A stretch of 64,000 nucleotides of DNA from Geodermatophilus sabuli (GTDB lineage: Bacteria; Actinomycetota; Actinomycetes; Mycobacteriales; Geodermatophilaceae): assembly GCF_900215145.1 (NCBI RefSeq), contig NZ_OBDO01000002.1:466125-530124 (forward strand). The letters are read 5' to 3'. A program made the translations under genes and the position numbers. The notes beneath the pieces were generated by a model, which did no database searches, had not been told where the DNA came from, and worked only from the letters and a program-made list of their open reading frames with translations. The stretch's first letter is position 1. Each line of letters opens with the position of its first letter. Shown piece by piece: positions 28,106 to 37,797 of the stretch.

Positions 28106-28948
28106 GTGCCCGAACCGTCGCCGTCCCGCTCCGTCGACCCGGACCGGCCGCCCCTCGACGCGGCGCGCGTGTCGGCCGCGCTCACGGCGGACAGCGGCCT
28201 GTGGCGCTCGCTGGAGGTGGTGGAGGAGGTCGGCTCCACCAACGCCGTCCTCGTGGCCGCCGCGGCCGAGGAGGCGCCGGAGGGCACCGTGCTCGTCGCC
28301 GAGCACCAGGCCGCCGGCCGCGGGCGCCTGGCCCGCACCTGGACCTCCCCGCCCCGCGCCGGCCTCACCGTCTCCCTGCTGCTGCGCCCGGACGTCCCGG
28401 CGGCCCGGCGGGGCTGGCTGCCGCTGCTGACCGGCGTCGCGCTCGCCGAGGCCGTCGCCGAGGTCCCCGGCGTCCGGGCCTCGCTCAAGTGGCCCAACGA
28501 CCTGCTCGCCGCCGACGGTGCCAAGCTCGCCGGCATCCTGGCCGAGGTCGCCTCCGGTGCGGTCGTCGTGGGCGTCGGGCTCAACGTCTCCACCCACGCC
28601 GGCGAGCTGCCCGAGGGTGGCACCTCCCTGGCACTGGCCGCCGGGGCGCCGGTCGACCGCGCGGCGGTCCTGCTCCGGTTCCTGCGCGGGTTCGAGCGCC
28701 GCTACCTGGCCTGGGTGCAGGCCCTCGGTGACCCGGTCGGCTCGGGCCTGGCCCGCGACTACCTGGCGTGGTCCTCCACGGTCGGGACGCCGGTCGTCGT
28801 CACCCTCCCCGACGGCTCCAGCGTGGACGGCGTCGCGGAGGCGGTGGACTGGGACGGCCGGCTCGTCGTCCGGACGGCCGCGGGACGCCTGGAGCTCGCC
28901 TCGGGGGACGTCCGGCACGTGCGGGGAGCGTCGCCGGGACGCCTGTGA
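28106..28948 (+). CDS. birA: Biotin--[acetyl-CoA-carboxylase] ligase
   Basis: A 280-residue biotin protein ligase that biotinylates the lysine of the BCCP domain. Motifs: the adenylate-binding [21 protein letters not shown] and KLAGILAEV, and a C-terminal SH3-like domain from about residue 225. There is no N-terminal DNA-binding helix-turn-helix, so this is the class I, non-regulatory type. It is divergently placed from accD5, the gene for its substrate complex. Confidence 0.94.
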   Translation: MPEPSPSRSVDPDRPPLDAARVSAALTADSGLWRSLEVVEEVGSTNAVLVAAAAEEAPEGTVLVAEHQAAGRGRLARTWTSPPRAGLTVSLLLRPDVPAARRGWLPLLTGVALAEAVAEVPGVRASLKWPNDLLAADGAKLAGILAEVASGAVVVGVGLNVSTHAGELPEGGTSLALAAGAPVDRAAVLLRFLRGFERRYLAWVQALGDPVGSGLARDYLAWSSTVGTPVVVTLPDGSSVDGVAEAVDWDGRLVVRTAAGRLELASGDVRHVRGASPGRL

Positions 28949-29010
28949 CCCGTGGGGTCGGCGGGGTGGCGACGGCGGTGTCGGAGCCCGGACGGACGGG
29001 TCCGTTCGGT

Positions 29011-29053
29011 TAGCGTCCAACTACTGTTTGTAGGCGGTCGTTCACCGATCGCT
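29011..29053 (+). promoter_or_regulatory. Possible promoter and short leader of acyltransferase gene
   Basis: TAGCGT at 29011-29016 is a good -10 element. Unlike most genes here it lies about 40-60 bp before the candidate GTG starts (29054, 29075), implying a real 5' leader. Confidence 0.3.
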
Positions 29054-29074
29054 GTGCGAGAAGGGCCGCCTCCC

Positions 29075-30337
29075 GTGACCGTTGCCAGTCCCAGCCACCT
29101 GACCGGCGGCGAGATCCGGTCGCTGACGGGGCTGCGCATCGTCGCCGCGCTCTGGGTCGTGGTCTTCCACTTCTCGTTCACGCCGGGGGACACCTACACC
29201 CGGTACTGGGAGCCGCTGCAGCCGCTCGTCCAGACCGGAGCGCTCGGCGTGGACCTCTTCTACGTGCTCAGCGGCTTCGTCATCACGCTCACCTACCTGG
29301 ACAAGACGGGCCGCCGCCCCTCGGTCCGGCGGACGGTGGCCTTCTGGTGGGCTCGGGTGTGCCGGATCTGGCCGGTCTACGCGGTGGTCACCACGCTGTT
29401 CGGCGGCTGGATGCTCTACAAGGCCTCGCGGGTGACCGACGGCTTCATCGTCTGGCAGCACACCCAGCCGACCGTCGACCTGTGGCACTACCTCCAGCAG
29501 TTGCTCATGGTCCAGCTGTGGGGCCGGTCGACCTTCGACGGCTCCTCGTGGGTCGGGGCGGCCTGGTCGATCAGCGCGGAGTGGCTGGCCTACGTGGTCT
29601 TCCCGCTGGCGGTCCTCGTCCTGTGGCGGCTGCGCAACGCCCACCCGGCGGTGACCGGCGCGCTGGCCGTTGGCGCGATGCTGCCCTTCGCCTACACCTG
29701 CTTCACCACCGGTGAGCCCTACTTCCCGTGGAGCTGGGCGCTGCGGATCGGCGCCGGCTTCCTGGCCGGTGCGCTGACCTGCCTGGCCGTCCGCCGGATC
29801 CGCGTCACCCCGTGGGTCGAGCGCGTCGCCGCGGGCGTCGCGGTGCTGGCCGTGGTCGAGATCCTCGTCGGGCTGTGGTGGGGCCACTGGCGTGGCCAGG
29901 GGGTCGGGGAGTTCGGGGGCGTCGTCGTCCTGCTGTTCCCGGTCCTCGTGGGCGCTCTGGCGCTGTCCCGCAGCGGGCTCAGCCGGGTGCTCGCCACCGG
30001 GCCGATGGTGCACGGGGGGCGGATCTCCTACAGCCTCTACCTCGTCCACATCCCGGTCTTCGAGGTCTTCTGGACCCACATGGGCTGGACGCCGGCCATC
30101 GCGCCGGGCAGTGGTCTCGCCGGGTACCTCATCCCGCAGGTGCTGCTGGTCACCGTCGTCCTGGCGCACCTCTGCCACCGCTACCTGGAGGAGCCGGCGC
30201 GGCTCTTCCTGCGCCACCGTGGCCCCGGTCGCTGGGCCCGCGCGGACCGCTCGCGGCCGTCGGTGCAGCAGGCCGTCGTGCCGCAGCCCCGTGCGGAGCA
30301 GCCGGTCCCGGCATCCGCCGAGCACCAGCCGGCGTGA
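29075..30337 (+). CDS. Acyltransferase, OafA/YrhL (acyl_transf_3) family
   Basis: A 420-residue integral membrane O-acyltransferase with about ten hydrophobic helices. The N-terminus SLTGLRIVAALWVVVFHFSF holds the catalytic His of the family, then ALGVDLFYVLSGFVITLTYL. ISYSLYLVHIPVFEV and a final HRYLEEPARLFLR are the C-terminal family markers. Such proteins acetylate or acylate cell-wall glycans, exopolysaccharide or secreted metabolites. GTG 29075 has a weak AAGGG upstream; GTG 29054 is possible. Confidence 0.88.
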   Translation: MTVASPSHLTGGEIRSLTGLRIVAALWVVVFHFSFTPGDTYTRYWEPLQPLVQTGALGVDLFYVLSGFVITLTYLDKTGRRPSVRRTVAFWWARVCRIWPVYAVVTTLFGGWMLYKASRVTDGFIVWQHTQPTVDLWHYLQQLLMVQLWGRSTFDGSSWVGAAWSISAEWLAYVVFPLAVLVLWRLRNAHPAVTGALAVGAMLPFAYTCFTTGEPYFPWSWALRIGAGFLAGALTCLAVRRIRVTPWVERVAAGVAVLAVVEILVGLWWGHWRGQGVGEFGGVVVLLFPVLVGALALSRSGLSRVLATGPMVHGGRISYSLYLVHIPVFEVFWTHMGWTPAIAPGSGLAGYLIPQVLLVTVVLAHLCHRYLEEPARLFLRHRGPGRWARADRSRPSVQQAVVPQPRAEQPVPASAEHQPA

Positions 30338-30391
30338 CCGCGATCCACCGATGGCGTCGGCGCGCTGCGTGACGGTGCACCGACGGTCAGT

Positions 30392-30403
30392 CATCCTGGC
30401 GGG
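30392..30403 (+). promoter_or_regulatory. -10-like element for leaderless PH-domain gene
   Basis: CATCCT (30392-30397), 6 bp before GTG 30404. Confidence 0.35.
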
Positions 30404-30961
30404 GTGCCCTACCCGGACAAGCTGCTGGCCGACGACGAAGAGGTCGTCCGGCACCTCCACCCGCACTGGCTGACGATCTCCTGGCCGATCGTGGCGTTCC
30501 TCCTCGTGGTCGGCGCCGCCACCTTCGCCGCGGCGCTGGTGCCCGACGGGGCGCAGCAGGGCGCCGTGCGGATGGCCATCGCCGGCGTCGCGCTCGCCCT
30601 GCTGGCGTGGTCCGTGCTGGTGCCGCTGCTGCGGTGGCGGACCACCCACTACGTCATCACCACGCACCGGCTGCTCTTCCGCCAGGGCGTGCTCGCCCGC
30701 AGCGGTCGCGACATCGGCCTGTCCCGCATCACCGACGTCTCCTACCGCCAGACGCTGTGGGAGCGGCTGATCAACTCCGGCACGCTGACCATCGAGTCGG
30801 CCGGCGACAGTGGCGCCACGGTGCTGCGGCGGATCCCCGACAGCGACGGGGTGCAGCAGCTGCTCAACCACATGATGGAGGAGGACGCCGACCGGCGGGC
30901 ACGGGAGGCGGCCGGCTACCTCCACGGCTGGGAGACCGCCCAGCCGACCGCGCGGTTCTGA
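30404..30961 (+). CDS. Membrane protein with bacterial PH (bPH2/DUF304) domain
   Basis: A 185-residue protein. Two transmembrane helices (about residues 24-45 and 53-72) are followed by a bPH2 domain with the signature THYVITTHRLLFRQGVLARSGRDIGLSRITDVSYRQTLWERLINSGTL (shown in parts: YVITTHRLL, IGLSRITDVSY, SGTLTIES). The domain faces the cytoplasm. It occupies the position of Rv3278c between birA and purK in mycobacteria. The biochemical function of the family is unknown. Confidence 0.9.
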   Translation: MPYPDKLLADDEEVVRHLHPHWLTISWPIVAFLLVVGAATFAAALVPDGAQQGAVRMAIAGVALALLAWSVLVPLLRWRTTHYVITTHRLLFRQGVLARSGRDIGLSRITDVSYRQTLWERLINSGTLTIESAGDSGATVLRRIPDSDGVQQLLNHMMEEDADRRAREAAGYLHGWETAQPTARF

Positions 30962-30977
30962 CCGGCGGCCGCTCGCT

Positions 30978-30993
30978 GTGACGGGCCCGTCAC
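30978..30993. repeat. 16-bp perfect palindrome upstream of sbcD
   Basis: GTGACGGGCCCGTCAC, about 50 bp before the sbcD start. It could be an operator for sbcDC or a weak terminator for the PH gene; the sequence does not decide. Confidence 0.4.
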
Positions 30994-31027
30994 GGCGCGC
31001 CTGGGCGGTTCTGTCAGTACCCCGACC

Positions 31028-31041
31028 TACCTTCTGCGCCC
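31028..31041 (+). promoter_or_regulatory. -10 element of leaderless sbcD
   Basis: TACCTT (31028-31033), 8 bp before ATG 31042. Confidence 0.45.
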
Positions 31042-32205
31042 ATGCGGCTGCTGCACACCTCCGACTGGCACATCGGCCGCTCCCTGCACGGCGCCGACCT
31101 GCTCCGTGAGCAGGAGGCGGTGCTCGGCGGCCTGGCCGACGTCGTGGTCGGCGAGTCCGTCGACGTCGTCGTCGTGGCCGGCGACGTGTACGACCGCGCG
31201 GTGCCCTCGGCCGACGCCACCGCGGTGCTCGACCGGGTCGTCGGCCGCCTGCTGCGCGCCGGCGCCACCGTCGTCCTCACCCCGGGCAACCACGACTCCG
31301 CGCGCCGCCTGGGCACCTTCTCCGGGCTGCTGTCCGTCGCGGGGCTGCACGTGCGGGCCGCCACCGACCGGCTCGACGAGCCGGTCCTGCTGCGTGACGA
31401 GCACGGCGACGTTGCCGTCTACGGGCTGCCCTACCTGGAGCCGGAGATCGCCCGGCACGAGCTGGCGGGCGGGCGGGACGCCGGCCTGGCGCGCAGCCAC
31501 GAGGCGGTGCTCGCCGAGGCGATGGACCGGGTGCGCGCCGACCTCTTCCTCCGTCCCGGCACGCGGTCGGTGGTGCTGGCCCACGCGTTCGTCGGAGGTG
31601 GCGTGGCCAGCGACAGCGAACGCGACATCTGCGTCGGCGGCGTCGACCTGGTGCCCGCGGGGGTGTTCGACGGGGTCGACTACGTGGCCCTGGGGCATCT
31701 GCACCGGCCCCAGACGCTCAGCCCGCGGCTGCGCTACAGCGGCTCGCCCCTCGCCTACTCCTTCGGGGAGGCCGGCCAGCAGAAGCAGGCCTGGCTCGTC
31801 GACCTCGACGCCACCGGCCTGGCCGGGGTGCGTCCGCTGTTCCTGCCCACCCCCCGGCCGCTGACCGTGCTCACCGGCACCCTCGACGAGCTGCTCGCCG
31901 ACCCGGCGCACACGGTCTTCGAGCAGCACTTCGTCTCCGCGAGGCTGACCGACGCCGCGCGCCCCGCCGACCCGATGCGGCAGTTGCGCAGCCGCTTCCC
32001 GCACTGCGTGCACCTGGAGTGGGCCGGCGGCGCGGCCGGCGGAGACGGACGCAGCTACCAGGAACGGTTGCGTGGCCGCAGCGACATCGACGTGGCCGGC
32101 GAGTTCGTCACCCACGTCCGCGGCGGGGTGGGCGCGACCGCCGCCGAGTGCGAGCTCCTGGCCCGGGCCCTGGGCGCCGAGGCCCGCGAGGAGGCGGCCC
32201 GGTGA
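31042..32205 (+). CDS. sbcD: Exonuclease subunit SbcD
   Basis: A 387-residue Mre11-type nuclease that works with SbcC on hairpins and DNA ends. Metallophosphoesterase motifs in order: TSDWHIGRSLHG, VVAGDVYDRA, LTPGNHDSARRL, VVLAHAFVGG and LGHLHRPQTL. The C-terminal capping domain is shorter and Ala-rich. The stop overlaps the sbcC GTG by 4 bp. Hairpin-cleaving activity is of interest in a genome region rich in long palindromes. Confidence 0.95.
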   Translation: MRLLHTSDWHIGRSLHGADLLREQEAVLGGLADVVVGESVDVVVVAGDVYDRAVPSADATAVLDRVVGRLLRAGATVVLTPGNHDSARRLGTFSGLLSVAGLHVRAATDRLDEPVLLRDEHGDVAVYGLPYLEPEIARHELAGGRDAGLARSHEAVLAEAMDRVRADLFLRPGTRSVVLAHAFVGGGVASDSERDICVGGVDLVPAGVFDGVDYVALGHLHRPQTLSPRLRYSGSPLAYSFGEAGQQKQAWLVDLDATGLAGVRPLFLPTPRPLTVLTGTLDELLADPAHTVFEQHFVSARLTDAARPADPMRQLRSRFPHCVHLEWAGGAAGGDGRSYQERLRGRSDIDVAGEFVTHVRGGVGATAAECELLARALGAEAREEAAR

Positions 32206-35162
32206 GGCTGCACTCGCTCAGCCTGTCCGCCTTCGGCCCCTTCGCCGGCACCGAGACCGTCGACGTCGACGACGTCGCCCGTGACGGGCTGTTCCTGCTG
32301 TGGGGTCCCACCGGCGCGGGCAAGACGACGCTGCTGGACGCCGTCGTCTTTGCCCTCTACGGCACCGTCCCGGGTGCCCGCGGCGAGGAGAAGCGGCTGC
32401 GCAGCGACCACGCCGGCGCCGCCACCCGCACCGAGGTCTCCCTCGAGCTGACCCTCGCCGGGGAACGGCTGCTCGTGGTGCGCCGCCCGGAGCAGACCCG
32501 CCCGAAGAAGCGGGGCGTTGGCGAGACCACCGAGCAGGCCAAGCTGCTCGTCCAGCGCTGGGACGGCGGGACGTGGGAGCCGGTCAGCACGCGCATCGAC
32601 GAGGGGTCGGAGTACCTCCGGGAGCGGCTGGGCCTCTCGGCCGAGCAGTTCTGCCAGGTGGTGCTCCTGCCGCAGGGCGACTTCGCCCGGTTCCTGCGGG
32701 CCGAACCCGAGGACCGCGCGCGCCTGCTGCGCACGCTCTTCGACGTCGGCCGGTTCGCCCGCGCCGAGGACTGGCTGGCCGCCGAGCGGCGCGCCGCCGA
32801 GGAGACGCTGCGCGCCGACCGCCACCGGATCAGCACGCTGCTGCACCGCGTCGCCCAGATCGCCGACGTCGACGTGCCCGAGGAGCTGGCCCCCGAACTG
32901 GTCGGGGCCCACCCCGGGACGACGGTCGGCTCCTGGGTGAATGCCGTCCGGGGACGTGCCGCCGCCCGGCAGACCCGCGCCGCTGCCGAGGCCGAGGCGG
33001 CCGCCGCTGCCGGCACCCGGCTGGACGCCGAGCTGGCCGACGCCCGCGCCGTGGCCGCGCGGCACGACCGCCGTGCCCGGGCGCGTGAGGAGCTGGCCCG
33101 GCTGGCCGAACGCGAGGAGCAGCTCACGCCGCTGCGCGCCCGTGCCGACGCCGGTCGCCGCGCCGAGGGTCTGCGCGACGTCCTGGACGCCGCCGCCCGC
33201 TCCGCGCGCGACGCGGGCACCGCGGCCACCGCACTGGCCTCGGCCCGGACCGCCTGGGCGGCGGTCTCCGACGGCCGCGACGCGGACCTCCTCCTCGCCC
33301 GGGAGCTGCGCGACGACGCGGCCACGGCCCGCGCCCTGGTGCCCGAGGCGGAGCGGGCGGACGGGCTGGTCCGCGAGCTGGCCCGCCTGGAGCGGGACGT
33401 CGAGGCGCTCACCGCCCGCTGCGACGAGGGTGCCCGCGCGGCACAGGCGTGGCCCGGCCGCGTCGCGGAGGCCCAGCAGCGGCTCGACGAGGCGCTGGCA
33501 GCGGCCGCGCAGCTGCCGGGGCTCACCGCGGCCGACGGGGCCGCCCGGACGGCGCTGGCCGCCGCGAACGCCGCCGAGCGCGTGGCCGCCGACCTCGACA
33601 CGGCCCGCGCGGTGGCCGACGCCGCGCGGGTGGCATGGCTGGAGGCCCGGGAGGAGCTGGTCGAGCTGCGCGCCGCCCGGCTCGACGGGATGGCCGCCGA
33701 ACTCGCGACCGGGCTGGTGCCGGGTGCCGACTGCCCCGTCTGTGGCGCCACCGAGCACCCCCGGCCGGCGCTGCCCACCGGCCGGGCCGTCTCCGCGGAC
33801 GACGAGGAGCGGGCCCGCGCTGCCGCCGACGTCGCCGAGGCGCGGGCCGCCGCGACGCGGCAGGCGGCCGACGAGCGGGAGCGCGAGCTCGCCGTCCTCC
33901 GCGCGCGGGCCGCGGAGCTGCCGGTGGCGGAACTGGCCGTCCGCGCGGCCGAGGCCCGGGCCGCACTCGACGAGGTCGCCGCCCGAGCCGGGGCCGCCGG
34001 CGACGCCCGCCGGGCGCTGGCCGCGGCCGAGAGCGGCCGGGACGCCGCCGCGGCGGCGCTCGCCGCCGGCCGCGAGGAGCTGCAGCGGTGCACCACGGCG
34101 CGGGCGGCACGCGAGGAGGCCCTCCGCGAGCTGACCGCCCGGCTGGACGCCGCCCGTGGCACGGACGCCGACCTGCCCGCCCGGGTGCACCGGCTCACCA
34201 CCGCGGCCGAGCGCTGCGAGGCGGTCGTCGGCGCCGAGGCCGAGGAGCTCCGCGCCCGCGCTGCCGCCGGGACCGCCCGGCGCACCGCGGCCGAGCGCGC
34301 CGCCGCCGCCGGGTTCCCCGACCTGCTCGACGCGGCCGGCGCCCTGCTGCGCAACGGTGAGCTCCCGGTCCTGGAACAGCGGATCCGCGAGCACGACGAG
34401 GCCCGTGCGGTCGCCGTCGCCGCCCTCGCCGACCCCGAGCTCACCGATCTGCCCGATCGCCCCGACCTGCCGGCCCTGCAGGAGCGGTGCGCGGCGCTCA
34501 CCGCCCGCCGCGAGGAGGCGGTCGCCGCGCTCGACCAGGCCCGCCGGTGCGCCGGCGCCCTCGACGCACTGGCCGGTGAGGTGGTGGCCGCGGAGGTGGA
34601 GCTCGCCGAGCGGCGCGCCTGGGCCGGGCAGGTCACCGGTCTGGCCGACCTCGTCACCGGCCGCGGTGCCAACACGCTGCGGATGCGGCTGCAGTCCTTC
34701 GTGCTGGCCGCCCGGCTGGAGCAGGTCGCCGAGGTGGCCAGCCGGCGGTTGCAGGACATGTCCGGTGCCCGCTACACGTTCCTGCACAGCGACGCGCAGG
34801 GCCGGCACGGCGCCCGCGGCGGGCTCGGCCTCGACGTGTTCGACGAGTACACCGGCACCCGCCGGCCCACGAAGACCCTCTCCGGCGGGGAGAGCTTCAT
34901 GGCCTCCCTCGCGCTGGCGCTCGGGCTGGCCGACGTCGTCACCGCCGAGGCCGGGGGCGTGCAGATGGACACGCTCTTCGTCGACGAGGGGTTCGGCACC
35001 CTGGACGCGCAGGCCCTCGACGCGGTGATGAACGTGCTCGACGAGCTGCGCCGCGGCGGGCGGACGGTCGGCGTCATCAGCCACCTCGAGGAGCTGCGCA
35101 CCCGCATCCCGACCCGTCTCGAGGTCGTCGCCGGCCGGCACGGGTCCCGCCTGGCCGGGTGA
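32202..35162 (+). CDS. sbcC: Exonuclease subunit SbcC (SMC-like ATPase)
   Basis: A 986-residue Rad50-type ATPase. The Walker A site GPTGAGKTTLLDA is near residue 35. Long Ala/Arg/Glu-rich coiled coils flank the zinc hook CPVCGATEHP near residue 511. The C-terminal lobe has the signature KTLSGGESFMASLALALGLAD and Walker B TLFVDEGFGTLD. The coiled-coil arms span about 190-500 and 530-830. It is translated by GTGA coupling with sbcD. Confidence 0.95.
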   Translation: MRLHSLSLSAFGPFAGTETVDVDDVARDGLFLLWGPTGAGKTTLLDAVVFALYGTVPGARGEEKRLRSDHAGAATRTEVSLELTLAGERLLVVRRPEQTRPKKRGVGETTEQAKLLVQRWDGGTWEPVSTRIDEGSEYLRERLGLSAEQFCQVVLLPQGDFARFLRAEPEDRARLLRTLFDVGRFARAEDWLAAERRAAEETLRADRHRISTLLHRVAQIADVDVPEELAPELVGAHPGTTVGSWVNAVRGRAAARQTRAAAEAEAAAAAGTRLDAELADARAVAARHDRRARAREELARLAEREEQLTPLRARADAGRRAEGLRDVLDAAARSARDAGTAATALASARTAWAAVSDGRDADLLLARELRDDAATARALVPEAERADGLVRELARLERDVEALTARCDEGARAAQAWPGRVAEAQQRLDEALAAAAQLPGLTAADGAARTALAAANAAERVAADLDTARAVADAARVAWLEAREELVELRAARLDGMAAELATGLVPGADCPVCGATEHPRPALPTGRAVSADDEERARAAADVAEARAAATRQAADERERELAVLRARAAELPVAELAVRAAEARAALDEVAARAGAAGDARRALAAAESGRDAAAAALAAGREELQRCTTARAAREEALRELTARLDAARGTDADLPARVHRLTTAAERCEAVVGAEAEELRARAAAGTARRTAAERAAAAGFPDLLDAAGALLRNGELPVLEQRIREHDEARAVAVAALADPELTDLPDRPDLPALQERCAALTARREEAVAALDQARRCAGALDALAGEVVAAEVELAERRAWAGQVTGLADLVTGRGANTLRMRLQSFVLAARLEQVAEVASRRLQDMSGARYTFLHSDAQGRHGARGGLGLDVFDEYTGTRRPTKTLSGGESFMASLALALGLADVVTAEAGGVQMDTLFVDEGFGTLDAQALDAVMNVLDELRRGGRTVGVISHLEELRTRIPTRLEVVAGRHGSRLAG

Positions 35163-35226
35163 ACGCGCGCGGCCGGCCCTCCGGCGCGGCCACCCCGGCC
35201 GAGCCCGGTGCGACGCGGTCCGGGCC

Positions 35227-35682
35227 TCAGGTCGAAGGCGCGATCGCCGGGAACACCCAGCGGCGGTAGGCCAGGTAGCGGACGACGCTACCGATTCCGA
35301 TCGAGACCACGTTCGCTGCCTGGAGGACCAGGGCGTGTTCCTGTCCCAGGGGGTAGCGGACGAACGCGACGATCGCCAGGCCGAGTCCCAGGGTCACGCC
35401 GTTGACCACGGCGAACAGGGGGTACTCGCGCCGCAGTCCCGTCCGGGCCCGGTGCGAGAAGGACCAGAAGCGGTGACCGAGGAACGCGGCCGTCATGGAC
35501 ACGAGGGTCGAGACCAGCTTGGCGGTCACCGCTCCGAGACCCGCCGAGGTGTACAGCAGCTGGAACAACCCGAGGTCGATCACGAAGCAGACCGCGCCGA
35601 CGACGCCGAAGGCACCCAGCTCCTTGAGCAGCAGGCGCCACGCGGGGCGGACGCGGGAGCCGGCCGGCGGGTGTGCGGGCAT
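35227..35682 (-). CDS. GtrA-family membrane protein
   Basis: A 151-residue four-helix integral membrane protein. KELGAFGVVGAVCFVIDLGLFQLLY is the conserved first helix; LGHRFWSFSHR and RYLAYRRWVFP are family loops. GtrA/DPMS-like proteins help flip polyprenyl-phosphate sugars in cell-wall glycan synthesis. It corresponds in position to Rv3277 beside purK. The TAGATT 6 bp before ATG 35682 suggests a leaderless transcript. Confidence 0.9.
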   Translation of the reverse strand: MPAHPPAGSRVRPAWRLLLKELGAFGVVGAVCFVIDLGLFQLLYTSAGLGAVTAKLVSTLVSMTAAFLGHRFWSFSHRARTGLRREYPLFAVVNGVTLGLGLAIVAFVRYPLGQEHALVLQAANVVSIGIGSVVRYLAYRRWVFPAIAPST

Positions 35683-35694
35683 GGCAGCAATCTA
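35683..35694 (-). promoter_or_regulatory. -10 element of leaderless gtrA-family gene
   Basis: TAGATT on the minus strand (35689-35694), 6 bp before ATG 35682. Confidence 0.5.
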
Positions 35695-35729
35695 CGGAGG
35701 CCGGCGACGGTGCACGGTACGTCCGGCGC

Positions 35730-35742
35730 GACACTTGCCCGC
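35730..35742 (+). promoter_or_regulatory. -10-like element of leaderless SGNH gene
   Basis: GACACT (35730-35735), 7 bp before GTG 35743. Confidence 0.4.
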
Positions 35743-36546
35743 GTGACCACGACCCGCGCCCGCGGTGGGCCGGCCGGCGGCCGGCTCCGTCTGGTGGCCG
35801 CCGCGCTGGGTGTGCTGCTCGCCCTGCCGTCATGCGACGACGGAACCGCCGAGGGAGCTGCGCCGACGTCGGCCACCGCGACGTCGCCGGCTCCGGCCGC
35901 CCCGGCTGCGCCCTCCTCGACCGCGCCCGCTGCGTCCGCCCCGACCGGACCTCCGGCATCGGCGACGCCGGAGCCGTCGGAGTCCTCGGCCGGCACGGAG
36001 ACCGCCTCCGGACTGCGGTTCGCGGTCGTCGGTGACTCGATCACAGCGGGCTTCGCGGCCGTCGAGGGGGCGACGGTGAACGACCGGAGCTCGTGGATCC
36101 CGTTCGCGGTGCAGCACCGGCGGCTGGACTTCGTCGGCGGCTACGCCGTTCCGGGCGCCACGACCGCGGTCATGCGGGACGGCGTCAGCCGCGTGGACGC
36201 CGACGTCCTCGTGGTGATGGGAGGCACCAACGACCTCGGCGAGGACGTGCCGTGGGAGGTGATCCGGGACAACCTGGTACAGATCGTCGAGATCGCAGGC
36301 GTGCCGACGGTCCTCCTCTCCGCCATCCCGCCCCGCGACGACGAGGCCACGGGGGTACTCCAGCTCAACGCGCAGTTGGCGGAGCTGGCGATCGAGCAGG
36401 GCTGGGGGTTCGTGGACCCGTGGTCGGGCATGTCGGACGACGGCAGCTGGATCGCGGGCGCCAGTGATGACGGCATCCACCCGGTCGAGCAGGTCGTCTC
36501 CCTGGTGGGGGAGCGACTGGCGGCCGCCATGTCGGGGTCCGGTTGA
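35743..36546 (+). CDS. SGNH/GDSL-family hydrolase, predicted lipoprotein
   Basis: A 267-residue extracytoplasmic esterase-like protein. The signal peptide ends in LALPSC, a lipobox with Cys, followed by a ~60-residue Ala/Pro/Ser/Thr linker. SGNH blocks: VVGDSITAGF (nucleophilic Ser), a Gly in the YAVPGATT region, GGTNDLG (Asn) and the catalytic Asp/His in DGIHP. The substrate may be cell-envelope O-acyl groups, which would pair sensibly with the nearby acyltransferase, but this is speculation. Confidence 0.87.
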   Translation: MTTTRARGGPAGGRLRLVAAALGVLLALPSCDDGTAEGAAPTSATATSPAPAAPAAPSSTAPAASAPTGPPASATPEPSESSAGTETASGLRFAVVGDSITAGFAAVEGATVNDRSSWIPFAVQHRRLDFVGGYAVPGATTAVMRDGVSRVDADVLVVMGGTNDLGEDVPWEVIRDNLVQIVEIAGVPTVLLSAIPPRDDEATGVLQLNAQLAELAIEQGWGFVDPWSGMSDDGSWIAGASDDGIHPVEQVVSLVGERLAAAMSGSG

Positions 36547-36553
36547 CGCTGGT

Positions 36554-36568
36554 TACGCTCGCTGCACC
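36554..36568 (+). promoter_or_regulatory. -10 element of leaderless purK
   Basis: TACGCT (36554-36559), 9 bp before ATG 36569; it lies just after the upstream stop. Confidence 0.45.
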
Positions 36569-37774
36569 ATGGCATCCCGTCTCGACCCGCGCACCGGACT
36601 GCCCGTCGTCGCGATGGTCGGTGGCGGCCAGCTGGCCCGGATGACCCACCAGGCGGCGGTCGCCCTCGGCCAGTCGCTGCGCGTGCTCTCGATCGGTCCG
36701 GAGGAGTCCGCGGCGCTGGTCGCCGCCGACGTCCGCCTCGGTGACCACCGCGACCTCGACGCGCTGCTCGCCCTCGCCGAGGGCGCGACCGTGGTCACCT
36801 TCGACCACGAGCACGTCCCCACTGACCACCTGCACGCCCTCGAGGCCGCCGGTCACCGGGTCGCGCCCGGGCCGGACGCGCTGGTCCACGCCCAGGACAA
36901 GCTCGTGCTCCGGCGGGCACTCTCCGAGGCTGGCGAACCGCAGCCGGTGTGGGCCGAGGTGGCCTCCGTCGCCGACGTCGAGCAGTTCGGCGCCGCGCAC
37001 GGCTGGCCCGTGGTGCTCAAGACGCCCCGCGGCGGCTACGACGGCAAGGGCGTCTTCGTCGTGGACGACGCTGACGCGGCCGCCGAGCTGGTCGAGCGGC
37101 ACGGCACGCTCCTGGCCGAGGAGCGCGTGCCGATGGTGCGCGAGCTGGCGGCCGTCGTCGCCCGGTCCCCGTTCGGGCAGGTGGCGGTCTGGCCGGTGGT
37201 CGAGACGGTGCAGCGCGACGGCGTCTGCCACGAGGTGCTCGCTCCCGCCCCCGGTCTGGACGACGACCTCGCGACCGCCGCCCAGGAGCTCGCCGTCCGC
37301 GTCGCCGACCGCGTCGGGGTCGTCGGCGTGCTGGCCGTCGAGCTGTTCCAGACCGCCGACGCGGTGCTGGTCAACGAGCTGGCCATGCGGCCGCACAACT
37401 CCGGGCACTGGACCATCGAGGGTGCCCGCACCAGCCAGTTCGAGCAGCACCTGCGCGCCGTCCTGGACTACCCGCTGGGCGCCACGGCCATGACGGCGCC
37501 GGTCGTGGTGATGGCCAACGTCCTCGGAGGGCGCGCCGCCGAGGAGGGCTGGGCCGGGCCGGGGCTCGACGAGCGGGTGCACCACCTCATGGCGCACTGG
37601 CCCGACGTGAAGCTGCACTGGTACGGCAAGGGCCAGCGCCCCGGCCGCAAGCTCGGCCACGTGACCGCGCTGGGGGACGACCTCGACGAGGTGCGGGCCC
37701 GCGCGGTCGCCGCGGCCCGCTACCTCGCCGACGGCGAGATCGACCCCGCGTTCGCCTTCGACACCGAGCACTGA
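36569..37774 (+). CDS. purK: 5-(carboxyamino)imidazole ribonucleotide synthase
   Basis: A 401-residue ATP-grasp enzyme that converts AIR, bicarbonate and ATP to N5-CAIR in purine synthesis. N-terminal [20 protein letters not shown]-grasp loop [13 protein letters not shown], metal site [17 protein letters not shown] with SQFEQHLRA. The next gene, 23 bp downstream, is purE, which performs the following mutase step. ATG 36569 is chosen by family start and the -10 element. Confidence 0.97.
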   Translation: MASRLDPRTGLPVVAMVGGGQLARMTHQAAVALGQSLRVLSIGPEESAALVAADVRLGDHRDLDALLALAEGATVVTFDHEHVPTDHLHALEAAGHRVAPGPDALVHAQDKLVLRRALSEAGEPQPVWAEVASVADVEQFGAAHGWPVVLKTPRGGYDGKGVFVVDDADAAAELVERHGTLLAEERVPMVRELAAVVARSPFGQVAVWPVVETVQRDGVCHEVLAPAPGLDDDLATAAQELAVRVADRVGVVGVLAVELFQTADAVLVNELAMRPHNSGHWTIEGARTSQFEQHLRAVLDYPLGATAMTAPVVVMANVLGGRAAEEGWAGPGLDERVHHLMAHWPDVKLHWYGKGQRPGRKLGHVTALGDDLDEVRARAVAAARYLADGEIDPAFAFDTEH

Positions 37775-37797
37775 GAGCCCGAGCCCCGAGGAGCCCC

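Noticed and set aside
32055..35141. A 1028-codon minus-strand frame opposite sbcC
   Set aside because: Composition is shadow-like, without motifs; the plus strand encodes Walker A, zinc hook and signature motifs of SbcC.
35203..35225. GCCCGG...CCGGGC as terminator between sbcC and the GtrA gene
   Set aside because: Only a 6-bp stem with an 11-nt loop, expected often by chance at this GC content.
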